From Parietaria judaica (lineage: Eukaryota; Streptophyta; Magnoliopsida; Rosales; Urticaceae), in contig OX940861.1 in the NCBI GenBank assembly GCA_954871525.1, forward strand, positions 12,198,842 to 12,262,841: 64,000 nucleotides of DNA, in the 5' to 3' direction. This document shows, piece after piece, positions 34,607 through 45,731 of the stretch. The first letter of the stretch is position 1; each line of letters starts with the position of its first letter. Under the pieces are notes generated by a model. It saw only the letters and a program-made list of their open reading frames with translations, had not been told where the DNA came from and ran no database searches. The position numbers and the translations under genes are program-made.

Positions 34607-35597
34607 GGGTAAACTGCGGCTAATGTACCTAATGTTTGATCTTATGCGGATTATGTACCCAATGTTTATTTTTGGTGGCTAATGTACCCAATGTTTGATC
34701 CGTTAGATATTTTCGTGTTTTCCGTCAGTTGACCGTTAGAGGGTTATCCTCCTCTATATGTACACTTTTCGTATTTTTGACATAACTCACTCATTTTTTG
34801 TCCAAATTTTATGCACGACCTATGGTTGAAAAGATAAGAGATAGATCTACAACTTTTTTGTTTTAAGTTTTGTAAAATCAGTTTTAGAAAAATACGAAAT
34901 TTCTAATAGAACGTAAAAGTGAACATTAGTTTAATACAAAATAATTGTTTCGAGCAAATTTTAATATACTTAATGACTTTTTATGATGAAACGTAAAAGT
35001 AAAAAGTTATAGATAAATATTTTATCTTTCTAACGGGTGTTTATTTATAAATTTTGGACAAAAAATAAGTGAGTTATGCCAAAAATATGAAAGATGTGAT
35101 AAGAAATAATCTTTCATATTTTTGGCATAACTCACTCATTTTTTGTAAAAAATTTATAAATAAACACCCGTTGGAAAGATAAAAAATTTATCTACAACTT
35201 TTTAGTTTTACGTTTCATCATAAAAATTCATTAAGTATATTAAAATTTGCTCGAAACAAATATTTTGCATTAAACTAATTTCCAGTGTTACGTTCTATTT
35301 GAAATTTCGTATTTTTTTAAAACTGATTTTACAAAACTTAAAACACAAAAGTTGTAGATCTATCTCTTATCTTTCCAACCATAGGTTGTGCATAAAATTT
35401 GGACAAAAAATGAGTGAGTTATGTCAAAAATACGAAAAGTGTACATATAGAGGAGGATAACTCTCTAACGGTCAACTGACGGAAAATACGAAAATATCTA
35501 ACAGATCAAACATTGGGTACATTAGCCGCCGAAAATAAACATTGGGTACATAATCCGTAGAAGATCAAACATTGGATACATTAGCCGCAGTTTACCC
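34607..35597. mobile_element. 991-bp Mutator-type fold-back element
   Basis: Ends are GGGTAAACTGCGGC and GCCGCAGTTTACCC, with a perfect 9-bp duplication TAAAAGTAT (34598-34606 and 35598-35606). Nearly the whole element is one inverted repeat: the left arm to about 35060 pairs with the right arm from about 35110, with short mismatches and a loop of roughly 50 bp. Examples are TGACATAACTCACTCATTTT near 34778 and AAAATGAGTGAGTTATGTCA near 35407. No protein is encoded. A transcript would form a hairpin with arms of about 450-490 bp. Confidence 0.92.
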
Positions 35598-35684
35598 TAA
35601 AAGTATTGTTGTTTGTTAGTCATCATGTGTTTTTAGAAATACTCATTTATCTACTATGAAAAGGTTTCCTCCAAAAAATCTAAA

Positions 35685-35905
35685 GGGTTAATGACGACGA
35701 AAATACTTAAAATTTGGTCAAAGAATCCCTTGTGTACCAATAGTTTAAAAGTAGTGGCAAAAGTACACAAAGTCACATTGGGGCGTTGACCACTCTATTC
35801 TCGTAACGCAGTTAACTTACTCGTTAACTTTGGCCACGTGGACAAACGTGGGTTGTTGACATACCTGATTTGTCTAAACTTTGAGTATTTTTACCGTCAT
35901 TATTA
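35685..35905. mobile_element. Internally deleted MITE D
   Basis: Starts GGGTTAATGACGACG and follows MITE C to GGACAAACGTGGGTTGTTGACA. It then jumps to the other end (CTTTGAGTATTTTTACCGTCATTA). Most of the second arm is missing, and no target duplication is left. Confidence 0.7.
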
Positions 35906-35928
35906 ATACCTGATTTGTCCAAATTAAT

Positions 35929-35966
<38 letters not shown>

Positions 35967-38395
35967 CCAAATTTCAAAAATTAGTTAGGAAATGAAATTC
36001 TGTTTACACGGCTATTCAATTCATGGAAAAGAAAACCCTCACACAGATAATGATAGATATAACTACAACTATCTAGAATGCTCACATTTGAAATCGCGAA
36101 AAATCAATTTGTCATTATTGTGATGGCATTTTATTGATCGCTGCAGGCACTATCATCCGTATTCCGTGGACTTCTCTTCTTGATTTGTACGAGCCATTTA
36201 TTATTTTTTCTAGAAGAAAAGACATTTTATCGAGCTAAACATATATATATATTACGCGGAAATGGAACACTGTGAATTTGTGATAAAGAGATGGGATTTG
36301 ATTGCGGTAAAAGTATTTATTAGGTAGTATATTTCAACAACAACAAAAAATTGGGGTAATTAAGTATTCAAAGTCGTGAAATTTATATTTTTGATTGTCT
36401 TAAGTCATTTATACATGTATGCCTCAAATTGAAGTGTTAAGATGAAAAAACTGTGAAAAAGTAAGTTTTAATTTCAATTGTACATATATATAAAAAACTA
36501 AACATTAATAGAAACACATGAGACAAAATCAATCAAAAACTCAAATTTAAAGTGAGGACCAAAGAGAGAGTAGGGCCGGTTGTGTAAGATACGTAGAACC
36601 GAATTTTTTTTACCAAGAATTAGAAATTTGTTGGATTGAAATACCCAGAACCCGTTTGAAAACAGGTTCCAGTTCCTTGTCTAAATGTTTAAGAACCATT
36701 TTTTTGGAACCGGTTATTATATTTATATAATATATATAAAATATTATTTAACAAAATATTAATTAAAAAAAACACTTCTGCTTATTAATCAACTTTTTTG
36801 TGATTTATATTCCGAACTTTTTTAGGGATTTGAAGTTACGGTTCTATTTTGTTTACGAATTTGAAAGTATTGTTCTAATTAATTAAATTATGTATTTCGC
36901 TAGTTTTTTTAATTGTAAATCCGGGTCTCGGACCCGTACATATCCGAATTGTGGAACCAGATCTTGTTTGAAACCGGTTCCAGTTCCGGCTCCGATTCCG
37001 AGTCCAAAGCTTCAAATACCCGGAAAACTATAGGTACCCCCGGAAAACTAGGTACCCCCTAAACCCTAAACCCCATGAGAATTGAATGTATTAATTATCT
37101 GAGAATTGAATCGAACCATTGCAAACGTTTGCATTTATTGAGAATATGTACATATTAAAATTTCAACATATTTTTCAGCGAGTTCAAACTCTACCTGATT
37201 AATTGGTCAAGAAATTAGCCAAAAAGGTGGATTTTCCCTTTTGTCGCAAGCTCTAATAATGAACATAAGCCATATAATTTCAATAATTCATATTAAAAAA
37301 TGCATATATATTTTGTTTCAACAACCAATTCTTTTCAATTTCTTACTCTTGATCCACATGTATCACGCACACTAATAATTTAAAATGATTGTTTCAAATG
37401 GAATTTACTTCCATTCACATTATCATTTCTTTTCACAACAAATTTTAATTTGAAATGATTGGAGATATAACGAGCTTATAGGACTCGGTCCAAGATTGTG
37501 ATTGGATTTTATTTTCTGTTTTCATCTGATATTCAAATAGTATTTCAGTTACTGTTCTTAATGTTTTAAATTTTTAATACTGAGAGTCTATTAAATATAC
37601 ATTGTATTTTTCAGTATACAATACTTTATCTTTGGTGTCGTCGATATGGCATTTTTTCAATCGTATATTGTTGGAACATTCTAGTTTTTATCATTTACGA
37701 CGAAGTGTATTTATGTTAAACTTCTTTGTTCGATCTGTTGTCGTATCTAATATTATTACAGAAAATTCACCCGCAAGTATTCAGACACGAATATTAGGTA
37801 TTTATTACAAGGATATCTGTATCCTCAATCAATGGAACTATTGAACTGACATTCACTAGGATAGCCTACTATAATCACAAGCCCATAATCAAGGAATGAT
37901 TGCGTGTCATTGATGTCTGATGAAAGAAGAATTGAGCTAAGATTTATGAAAGTCTAAATACGAGAATAATGGTCATTGCCTCCTCATAACCCCGTAGTTG
38001 AGGTTCCATTCGACCACTCCCTGTATTAAAGAATAAAAACCGTCAAATGAAGACAAATGGCGATTTATGGCGACGTGAAGAACGGCACATTCGTTTCTAG
38101 TTGGTGCAAGGGGATCTTGCGATCACCAGGAGTTCAAGTGCTGAAATAGAACCTGATGGTCTAACATCAAGGAGGAGTTTCCTTAAAGCTTTGTGTCCAT
38201 GTATGTATTATTGTTTGTAACCATCTCTTGTAATCTCTTAGTTGATCAATCTGGGTGAATGTCCCAGAGAAGTAAGTTATCCAGTACGAACTGCATTAAC
38301 AAAAAGTATCGGTGTCCTTAATTTTTCCACATGACTTGCTTTACTTTCCTAACGTTTTACGCACATCACGTATATATCTTGCTAAAACGCAAAAA
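35906..38395. other. Intergenic DNA with old repeat fragments
   Basis: No gene is recognised. A TA run lies at 35932-35961. Segment 36570-37060 contains GGTTCCAGTTCCGGCTCCG and related ACCGG-rich words, probably an old MITE resembling sequence in CIPK intron 2. Near 37037, GGTACCCCC is duplicated, followed by CTAAACCCTAAACCCC. Confidence 0.5.
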
Positions 38396-38400
38396 TATGA

Positions 38401-38774
38401 TGTGATGATGTCGCTTTAAATAAGTGGGTCCCATTTGTGGGTGCTTATAAAGTCTAGCATTTTGGTTTTATGAAGAGGGAGAGAGAATGAGAATAGGGTG
38501 TGAGAACTTCTTAAGAGAAAATCATAGAGAGAAAAGAGAAAGTCTTGAGTGCTTGTAATCTTTGTAATCTCAGATTGATTTGATTAGTGAAACCGCTCTA
38601 CATGTAGGAAGTATGACATTTGATTTGGTCTGAACCTGGGTAAATTCTCTTGTCTCCATCTTTTATATTTTCGTCGATTTATTGTCTGTGATTTGAGCCA
38701 CGGAGGCTATATATACATATACGCTAGTATACTATCCGTAATCCGCAGGTATCCGATCCCGAAACATCACAACA
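38401..38774 (+). repeat. Left LTR of the interrupted Copia
   Basis: 374 bp, TGTGATGATG to ATCACAACA. A GTGCTTATAAAG promoter-like site lies near 38441. It is close to the right LTR with scattered differences. Confidence 0.93.
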
Positions 38775-38886
38775 AATTGGTATCAGAGCAAAGTTTGGTT
38801 TGAAATTTGGGGATTTTGTGTTGAGGATTCTTGCGCACGCCAAGTGTTTGATAATTGTTTCCTTGGAGCTTAGTGGTTGTTTTGTG

Positions 38887-39057
38887 ATGGCGTCGACTTC
38901 AAAAGTTGATATTGAGAAGTTTGATGGCTCAAATGACTTCGGGTTGTGGAAAGTGAAGATGTTGGCACATCTTGGGAATATGGGTCTTGGTAAGGCTCTT
39001 GTTGGCGCGGATAAACTTCCGGCGACGTGGGACGCGGCAAATAAAGAAGAGGTGTAG
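38887..39057 (+). pseudogene. Copia gag N-terminal piece
   Basis: The ATG at 38887 starts ASTSKVDIEKFDG, then WKVKMLAHLG, a typical Copia gag N-terminus. An in-frame TAG (39055-39057) ends it six bases before the nested insertion. The same frame resumes at 41477 after the insert, so the stop is a point mutation independent of the insertion. Confidence 0.85.
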
Positions 39058-39063
39058 GAAAGG

Positions 39064-39398
39064 TGGTGCAGCGATGATCGGACTTTCCATATTGAATCGT
39101 GGACCCGCAATAACCGGAAATAGCACAGACTATCAATCAAGCAAATCTCGAAGATTCACGAAGACTTTTATCACATTTTAGCTTTATTATGCATTAGTTG
39201 TCGTTTTATCATATTTCCATGATTAGCTTTGATTTGCATTTAATATTTATATTATTTCCTTGTAAGTTTTATTACTTTGATAGACTATAAACACTCTGCA
39301 TTGTTTTGGATCGACATTGTGAATGAAATAAAGAAATTGTTGAGCTATTTGCTTGCAAACCCTTGCGATTTTCCTTCTCCTATAACCGTCCTACATCA
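39064..39398 (+). repeat. Left LTR of the mini element
   Basis: 335 bp, TGGTGCAGCG to CCTACATCA. It differs from the right copy at one position (CAATAACCGG against CAATAGCCGG). Confidence 0.95.
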
Positions 39399-39436
39399 GT
39401 TGGTATCAGAGCCAGTCCGATCGCCCCACCATCGCC

Positions 39437-41254
39437 ATGGCGCGCCGAGGTAGACGTGGAGGAGTTCCCGATTGTGAGGCTGATTTAGATGACGTGAATA
39501 GACGTGAAGATTTCGCCGGATTACGTCTACAAGTGGAGGCCCTGACTCGCTCCGTCGAAGCGCTTCTACAACAGCGACCCGAAGTGCAGCCGGTCCCTCT
39601 TGACGAGTCCGATATCGACGACGACAACCCTTTCGCGCCGAACCTCGCCGATCAGCCCCGGGCACGCCCGCGCGTAGACGGTTTGGGGAGTGACACGCGT
39701 TGGGAATCGACGTTCAAAATGGAGATCCCCGAATTCAACGGCAACGTCAATGCCGAGGAATTCCTCGACTGGCTTGTCGCGGTCGAAGAAATTCTTGATT
39801 TCAAGGCAGTTCCCGGAGATCGGCGGCCCGCCCTTGTGGCAACCAGGTTTCGTGGCCGTGCAGCGGCTTGGTGGACCCAGACGAAGTCACAACGCGCCCG
39901 AAGCGGAAAGGCGAAGATCGCTTCTTGGGAAAAGATGAAGAAACACATGCGATCCGCATTTCTACCGTATAACTACGCTCGAACGTTGTACCAAAGCCTT
40001 CAAAATCTTCGCCAAGGTACAAAATCTGTCGCCGATTATTCAACAGAATTTTTTATGCTTCTTTCTCGAAATGAGATCACCGAGACAATGGACCAAACCG
40101 TTTCCCGCTACATTGGTGGATTACGTGTCCAAATTCAAGACATGTTGAATATGTTTGATCCTATAACTGTGGCCGAAGCGCATCAACGCGCCCTCGCGAT
40201 CGAAAAACAACAATCACGTCGCGTGCATAACGTGGCCCCGACGAACATCCAACAACCCCATCCCGCTCCCCTTGCTGCTCCACTCGCAAATCCAGCACCG
40301 CTACAGCCTCAATATCCCGGCGTTAATCCACCTCCGCCTCCCGCAGTCGGTGGCGGCCTCCGTTGTTTCGGTTGTGGCGAACTAGGCCATCGCCGAAATA
40401 ATTGTCCACAAAATCCACGTCGCGGCTTGCTCGCCGACGAGACACGCGAGATTGTCGGCGATCCAATTTATGATAACGAAGCGGAAAACACCGACGAGAT
40501 CGAAGAAGTAGCAGGTGACGTTGGTCATGCACTTTTAATTCGCCGAAATTTTCTCGCCCCTCCGAGCCGTGATGATGATTGGCCTCGAACTAATATTTTT
40601 CAATCGTCTTGTACAATCGGCAATAAAGTTTGTCGTTTTGTCATTGATTCGGGATGTTGCGAGAACGTCATCGCCGAAGACGTAATAACAAAGCTCGGCC
40701 TTGAGACAGAAAAACACCCTAAACCATATAAGTTAGCATGGCTGAAAAATGGCACTGACGTTACTGTCTCTGCACGGGCTATGGTGAATTTTTCAATCGG
40801 TACGATGTATCATGATAATATTATTTGCGACGTTGTGGCTATGGATGCTTGTCATTTGCTCTTGGGCCGACCGTGGCAATTTGATCGACACTCGTTACAT
40901 GACGGACGCGCTAACACATATAGCTTTTACTTCAAGGGTCTGAAAATTGTGCTCCTTCCATCAAATCCTATCACAGTCTCCGCTCGCCGACCAACTATAT
41001 CATTGCTCTCTCGCTCCGAGTTCAACACTCTCCCTGTGCCTTCATCTACCCAGCCCCTGGTCACCGAATTTGACAATAACTTCGACAACGACGTGGCACA
41101 AAATTCAGGGACGAATTTTTCCGACCCATGGGAGAATGGTGCAGCGATGATCGGACTTTCCATATTGAATCGTGGACCCGCAATAGCCGGAAATAGCACA
41201 GACTATCAATCAAGCAAATCTCGAAGATTCACGAAGACTTTTATCACATTTTAG
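39437..41254 (+). CDS. Gag-aspartic protease polyprotein of the mini element
   Basis: 605 aa, uninterrupted, from ATG 39437, 26 bp after the primer site. The central region (about 95-240) fits the plant retrotransposon gag family (WLVAVEEILDFKAVP, then ARTLYQSLQNLRQGTKSVADY). A proline-rich linker leads to a CCHC knuckle CFGCGELGHRRNNC at about 310-323. A retropepsin-like domain follows with FVIDSGCCENVIAEDV and a later LLLGRPWQFDR. These features fit Ty3-type gag-pro, not Copia. The last 39 or so residues and the stop are encoded by the right LTR. GC content is higher than in its host element. Confidence 0.92.
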   Translation: MARRGRRGGVPDCEADLDDVNRREDFAGLRLQVEALTRSVEALLQQRPEVQPVPLDESDIDDDNPFAPNLADQPRARPRVDGLGSDTRWESTFKMEIPEFNGNVNAEEFLDWLVAVEEILDFKAVPGDRRPALVATRFRGRAAAWWTQTKSQRARSGKAKIASWEKMKKHMRSAFLPYNYARTLYQSLQNLRQGTKSVADYSTEFFMLLSRNEITETMDQTVSRYIGGLRVQIQDMLNMFDPITVAEAHQRALAIEKQQSRRVHNVAPTNIQQPHPAPLAAPLANPAPLQPQYPGVNPPPPPAVGGGLRCFGCGELGHRRNNCPQNPRRGLLADETREIVGDPIYDNEAENTDEIEEVAGDVGHALLIRRNFLAPPSRDDDWPRTNIFQSSCTIGNKVCRFVIDSGCCENVIAEDVITKLGLETEKHPKPYKLAWLKNGTDVTVSARAMVNFSIGTMYHDNIICDVVAMDACHLLLGRPWQFDRHSLHDGRANTYSFYFKGLKIVLLPSNPITVSARRPTISLLSRSEFNTLPVPSSTQPLVTEFDNNFDNDVAQNSGTNFSDPWENGAAMIGLSILNRGPAIAGNSTDYQSSKSRRFTKTFITF

Positions 41255-41471
41255 CTTTATTATGCATTAGTTGTCGTTTTATCATATTTCCATGATTAGC
41301 TTTGATTTGCATTTAATATTTATATTATTTCCTTGTAAGTTTTATTACTTTGATAGACTATAAACACTCTGCATTGTTTTGGATCGACATTGTGAATGAA
41401 ATAAAGAAATTGTTGAGCTATTTGCTTGCAAACCCTTGCGATTTTCCTTCTCCTATAACCGTCCTACATCA
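41137..41471 (+). repeat. Right LTR of the mini element
   Basis: 335 bp, preceded by a short purine run GGGAGAA. It supplies the end of the gag-protease frame (stop at 41252-41254). Confidence 0.95.
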
Positions 41472-41476
41472 AAAGG

Positions 41477-42400
41477 GCTTTCAATACTTTGATTCTTAGT
41501 CTCGGTGATAAGGTGTTGCGGGAGGTTATACGGTGCACGACGGCAGCCGAGATATGGTTGAAACTAGAATCACTTTACATGACAAAGACTTTGTCGAGCC
41601 GGTTGTTTCTCAAGGCGCGGTTTTTCACATTCAAGATGGCCGAAGGAAAGAATTTAATGGAGCATCTCGACGAGTTCAACAAGTTGATCGTTGATTTGGA
41701 AAACATTGACATGAAGTACGATGACGAAGATCAAGCTTTGGTTTTGCTTTACTCTTTTCCGAGGTCGTACGAGCACATGGTTGACATTCTTCAACATGGA
41801 AGAGAAGAAATTACTCTTGACGAAGTTTTTGGAGCATTGAAGTCAAGGGAACACAAACGACGGATAGAAATGGATAGTACTAGCGGAGATAGCTTGGTTG
41901 TGGCTCGGGGTAGATTCGACAAGAAAGACTTCAAGGAAAAGAAAAAGATACGGTCAAAGTATCGAGGTTCTAAGAAGTTCTTCAAGTGTTACTATTGTAA
42001 TGATGAAGGACACGTGAAGAAAAATTGCTCGAATCAAGGAGGCCGGACGACCGAAAGAAGAGATGGAGAGGCGGCGGTTGTTCAAGAAGATGTTGACGGA
42101 TACGAGAGCGCCGATTTTCTCGTTGTCTCCACCGTTCACTCCGACAAAGGATGGATTATGGACTCCGGAGGCTCATTTCATATGACACCGAATGAAAGTT
42201 GGTTTGAAATCTACAAGAAAGTCTCGTTAGGCGACGTGACTCTCGGGAACAACTATCCATGTGAGGTGGTCGGAATCGGTACGGTGCGGATTAAGGCGCA
42301 CGATGGAATGGAGCGGAATTTGACGGAGGTACGACATGTCCCGGAGTTAAAAACAAACCTTATTTCACTTGGATATTTGGACGAACACAGTTACTCTTGA
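41477..42400 (+). pseudogene. Copia gag C-terminus and protease
   Basis: The frame continues directly from 39063 after the insert. It shows helical gag (LWLKLESLYMTKTLSSRL-type sequence), a CCHC knuckle CYYCNDEGHVKKNC near 41988-42029, and the protease active site WIMDSGGSFHMTP near 42154. It ends at a TGA (42398-42400) just after NLISLGYLDE, where a complete pol would go on. Confidence 0.85.
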
Positions 42401-42444
42401 AAATGTGAAAATAGTGTCTTGAGATCACGAAGGGTTCTCTAGTT

Positions 42445-43289
42445 GTGTTGAAGGGATTTAGAGAGCGTAACATCTACATTCTTCAAGGTAGAACAGTGGT
42501 CGGTTACGCGGAGACGGTTATGGAGCCTCGAGAGACATCTTTGGCGAGCCTTTGGCACAAGAGGTTGGGTCACGTGAGTTACAGAGGTTTGAAGGAGTTG
42601 AGTAAGCAAGGTTTATTTGGGGGTGACAAACTTGGTGACTTGGAGTTTTGTGAAAATTGCATCTACGGCAAGACCACGAGAGTGAAGTTTACACGGTCCG
42701 TGGAAGTGACACGGGAGACGTTGAGCTATGTGCACTCAGATTTGTGGGGGCCGTCGAGGACGGGAACTCTAGAGGGGCGATATTTCATCACGTTCATCGA
42801 CGATTGTTCTCGGAAAGTTTGGGTCTACATCTTGAAGCATAAAGATGAAACTTTTGGAAAGTTCAAAGAATGGAAGAAGATGGTAGAAAAACAAACGGGG
42901 AGAAAAATCAAGAAGCTTCGAACGGACAATGGTTTGCGTATTTAGGTGATGAGTTCAACCGGTTCATCAAGGATGAAGGAATGGTTAGGCACAAGACCAT
43001 TCGGAAAATCCCACAACAAAATGGTCTCGCGGAGCGGATGAATCGGACACTTCTTGAGAGGGTGTGATGTATGTTATTCGAGGCCGGCTTACCGAAGAGG
43101 TTTTGGGGGGAAGCCGTGAATACGGTGGCTTACTTGATAAACTAATGTCCATCGGTGGCGTTGAATTGCAAGACACCGGAAGAAGTGTGGAATGGTTCTC
43201 CACCGAAGCTCGACAACTTGAAGGTATTTGATTGCGTGGCGTACATGCACCAAAGAGAGGGAAAACATGATCCATGAGCAAAGAAGTGT
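42445..43289 (+). pseudogene. Copia integrase, interrupted
   Basis: The zinc-binding region shows WHKRLGHVSYRGLKELSK and FCENCIYGK. The catalytic domain shows SDLWGPSRTGTLEGRYFITF with IDDCSRKVW, and its last acidic residue lies in NGLAERMNRTLLERV. The frame breaks near 42940, and stops occur at about 43065, 43144 and 43275. Two of these are TGA where CGA (Arg) would be expected. Confidence 0.82.
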
Positions 43290-44576
43290 ATGTTTGTCGG
43301 ATACCCCGAGGGCGTGAAGGGTTGGAAGCTTTGGTATAAAGATAGCGAAGCATCAAAATGTGTCATTAGCCGGGATGTTGTCTTTAGAGAGACCGACTAC
43401 TACATGACAATGGCGACTCAAGAGGCTAAGGATAGCGTGGGGTTAGCTAAGGAAAGAGCCAAAATTGAGGTGGAGCTATTGGGGAGATGTAGTGACGAGA
43501 TGGATGATAAAGGCGAGGCTAGTGGTAGTGGTCACTTGGAAGAAATTGAAGAGGAAGGCGGTGAAGTTCCGGATAAAAGCCTAGACTCGTATCAATTAGC
43601 AAGAGACCGGTGTAGAAGAGAAACCCAAGCTCCGAAAAAGTATGGTTACTCCGATTTAGTTGCTTATGCAATGGTTGCCGCGGAGGAGTTAGAAGACTTG
43701 GAACCGAGATCGTATCGGGAAGCGGTGATGGGCAAAGATAAAGAACTATGGAAGTGTGCAATGAACGAAGAAATGGCATTACTTGACAAGAATGAGACAT
43801 GGGTACTTGTGGACATGCCTAAAAATCAACGGGTTGTTGGTTGTAAATGGATTTTCAAGTGGAAGGAAGGCATTGTTGGGCTTGAGAAGCCGAAGTGTAA
43901 GGCGAGATTGGTGGCTAAGGAGTTCACACAAAGAGAAGGGGTCTACTTCAACGAAATATATTCCCCCATGGTGAAGCATACATCTATTCGGGTTTTGCTT
44001 GCTATAGTCAATCAATATGACTTGGAGCTTGAGCAAATGGATGTAAAGACCGCGTTTCTTCATGGGAATCTTAATGAGAGAATCTTAATCACTCAACTGG
44101 AAGGATTTATTAAGGTTGGAGATGAAGATAAAGTGTGCCTTCTTAGGAACTCTTTTTATGGCTTGAAACAATCCCCGAGACAATGGTACTTGAGATTCTA
44201 TGAGTTCATGGTGCGAAATGGGTTCTCACGAAGCAACTTTGATAATTGTGTTTACGTCAAGCGGGTTGATAGTTGTGAAATATTATTGTTGCTATATGTT
44301 GATGACATGTTGATAGCATCAAAGAACGAGAATGAAATCGACAACGTGAAACGGATTTTGGGTAGTGAGTTTGAAATGAAGGACATGGGACCGGCCAAGA
44401 AAATATTGGGGATTGAGATCACGCGGCATAGGAGACGTGGTCTCTTATTTTTGTCGCAATGTGATTATCTTCAAAAAGTGGTGGCTAAGTTCGGGATGTC
44501 GGAGGCAAAGGCGGTTCAAACACCTTTGGCAGCTCATTTCAAACTTTCCGAGAGAATGTCGCCAAAGACCGAGTAG
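43290..44576 (+). pseudogene. Copia reverse transcriptase (open part)
   Basis: The open frame starts in the integrase C-terminus (FVGYPEGVKGWKLW). It contains RT motifs KARLVAKEFTQREGV, EQMDVKTAFLHGNL, YGLKQSPRQWYLRF and intact LLYVDDMLIAS near 44300. It stops at a TAG (44574-44576) before the RNase H junction. No dedicated start codon is expected, because it is part of a polyprotein. Confidence 0.85.
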
Positions 44577-45275
44577 GATAAGGCGAGTATGGAGCGGGTT
44601 CCCTATGCGAGTGCCGTTGGGAGTGTTATTTATGCCATGGTGTGCACACGACCGGATTTAGCTTATGCGGCTAGCCTTGTGAGCCGGTTTATGGCCAACC
44701 CGGGAAGAGAACATTGGGAGGCAACGAAGTGGGTCCTTTGATTTATCAAGGGGACTTCGGATGTTGGTTTACTCTATAGGCGGGTGAATGAAGATCAAAC
44801 AAAATTGAGAGGCTTTGTGGATGCGGACTTTGCGGGTGACTTGGACAAGAGATGGTCGTTGACCGTGTATGTGTTCACTTTATTTAGTTGTGCGGTGAGT
44901 TGGAAAGCACAATTGCAACCAGTGGTAGCGCTTTCTACGACGGAATCCGAGTACATTGCCGCGACGGTTGGCGTGAAGGAATCTCTTTGGTTAAAGGGAT
45001 TGATCGGCGAGTTCGGGATTGCACAAAATAAGGTGGAGTTGCTTTATGACAATCAAAGCGCGATATACTTGACCAAGAACCAAATGTTCCATGAGCGGAC
45101 GAAGTACATCGACTTAAAGCTACACTTCATTAGAGATGTGGTCGCGGAGGGGTCCGTAGTTGTTAAGAAAGTTCACACGGACGATAATCCGGCAGATATG
45201 GCTACGAAGGCGGTGACGGGGATCAAGTTTCGACATTGTTGTGACTTGATCAACGTCTCAAGGTTGAGCAACTAA
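44577..45275 (+). pseudogene. Copia RNase H, C-terminal pol
   Basis: After the TAG the same frame continues as ASMERVPYASAVGSVIYAM. A TGA occurs at about 44740 (WVL*FIKGTS). From 44784 it is open again with GFVDADFAGDLDKR, STTESEYIAAT, YDNQSAIYLTKN and HERTKYIDLKLHFIRD, ending at 45275. Catalytic Asp and Glu positions look present, but the stops inactivate it. Confidence 0.85.
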
Positions 45276-45350
45276 AGGAGAAGTCGGAGAGCGGTTTGAC
45301 GACGATTCTCAATGCGGTTCTCGATTCTTCTTAAAGCCAAGGTGGAGATT

Positions 45351-45726
45351 TGTGATGATGTGGCTTTAAATAAGTGGGTCCCATTTGTGGGTGCTTATAA
45401 AGTCTAGCATTTTGGTTTTATGAAGAGGGGGAGAGAGTGAGAATAGGGTGTGAGAACTTCTTGAGAGAAAATCATAGAGAGAAAATAGAAAGTCTTGAGT
45501 GCTTGTAATGTTTGTAATCTCGGATTGATTTGATTAGTGAAACCGCTCTTCATGCAGGAAGTATGACATTTGATATGGTCCGAACCTGGGTAAATTCTCT
45601 TGTCTCTATCTTTTATATTTCCGTCAATTGATTGTCTGGGAATTGAGCCACGGAGGCTATATATATACATATATGCTAGTATACTATCCGTAATCCGCAT
45701 GTATCCGACCCCGAAACATCACAACA
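45351..45726 (+). repeat. Right LTR of the interrupted Copia
   Basis: 376 bp, TGTGATGATG to ATCACAACA, about 20 differences from the left LTR by eye. Confidence 0.93.
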
Positions 45727-45731
45727 TATGA

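Larger units (their letters stand above)
39064..41471 (+). mobile_element. Young gag-protease mini LTR retrotransposon nested in Copia gag
   Basis: The 2408-bp element has two 335-bp LTRs (39064-39398 and 41137-41471) that differ by one base as far as I can see. The perfect 5-bp duplication is AAAGG (39059-39063 and 41472-41476). The primer site TGGTATCAGAGCC follows the left LTR by two bases. Its single frame encodes gag and aspartic protease only. RT, RNase H and integrase are absent, so it depends on another element. It resembles the described TR-GAG class of small gag-only retroelements, with a protease added. Confidence 0.95.
38401..45726 (+). mobile_element. Copia retrotransposon, interrupted by a nested element
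   Basis: The perfect 5-bp duplication TATGA flanks it (38396-38400 and 45727-45731). LTRs are 38401-38774 and 45351-45726, the primer site is TGGTATCAGAGCA (38778-38790), and the purine tract AAGGTGGAGATT precedes the right LTR. Without the 2413-bp insert (element plus one duplicate) it measures 4.9 kb, a normal Copia size. Domain order gag-PR-INT-RT-RNase H is complete, but several stops and frame changes make it inactive. Similarity to TNT1-type elements suggests the Tork lineage (inference). Confidence 0.95.

Noticed and set aside
37602..37844. 80-codon open frame in intergenic DNA
   Set aside because: AT-rich, no motif, no start context or neighbouring exon; chance is the best explanation.
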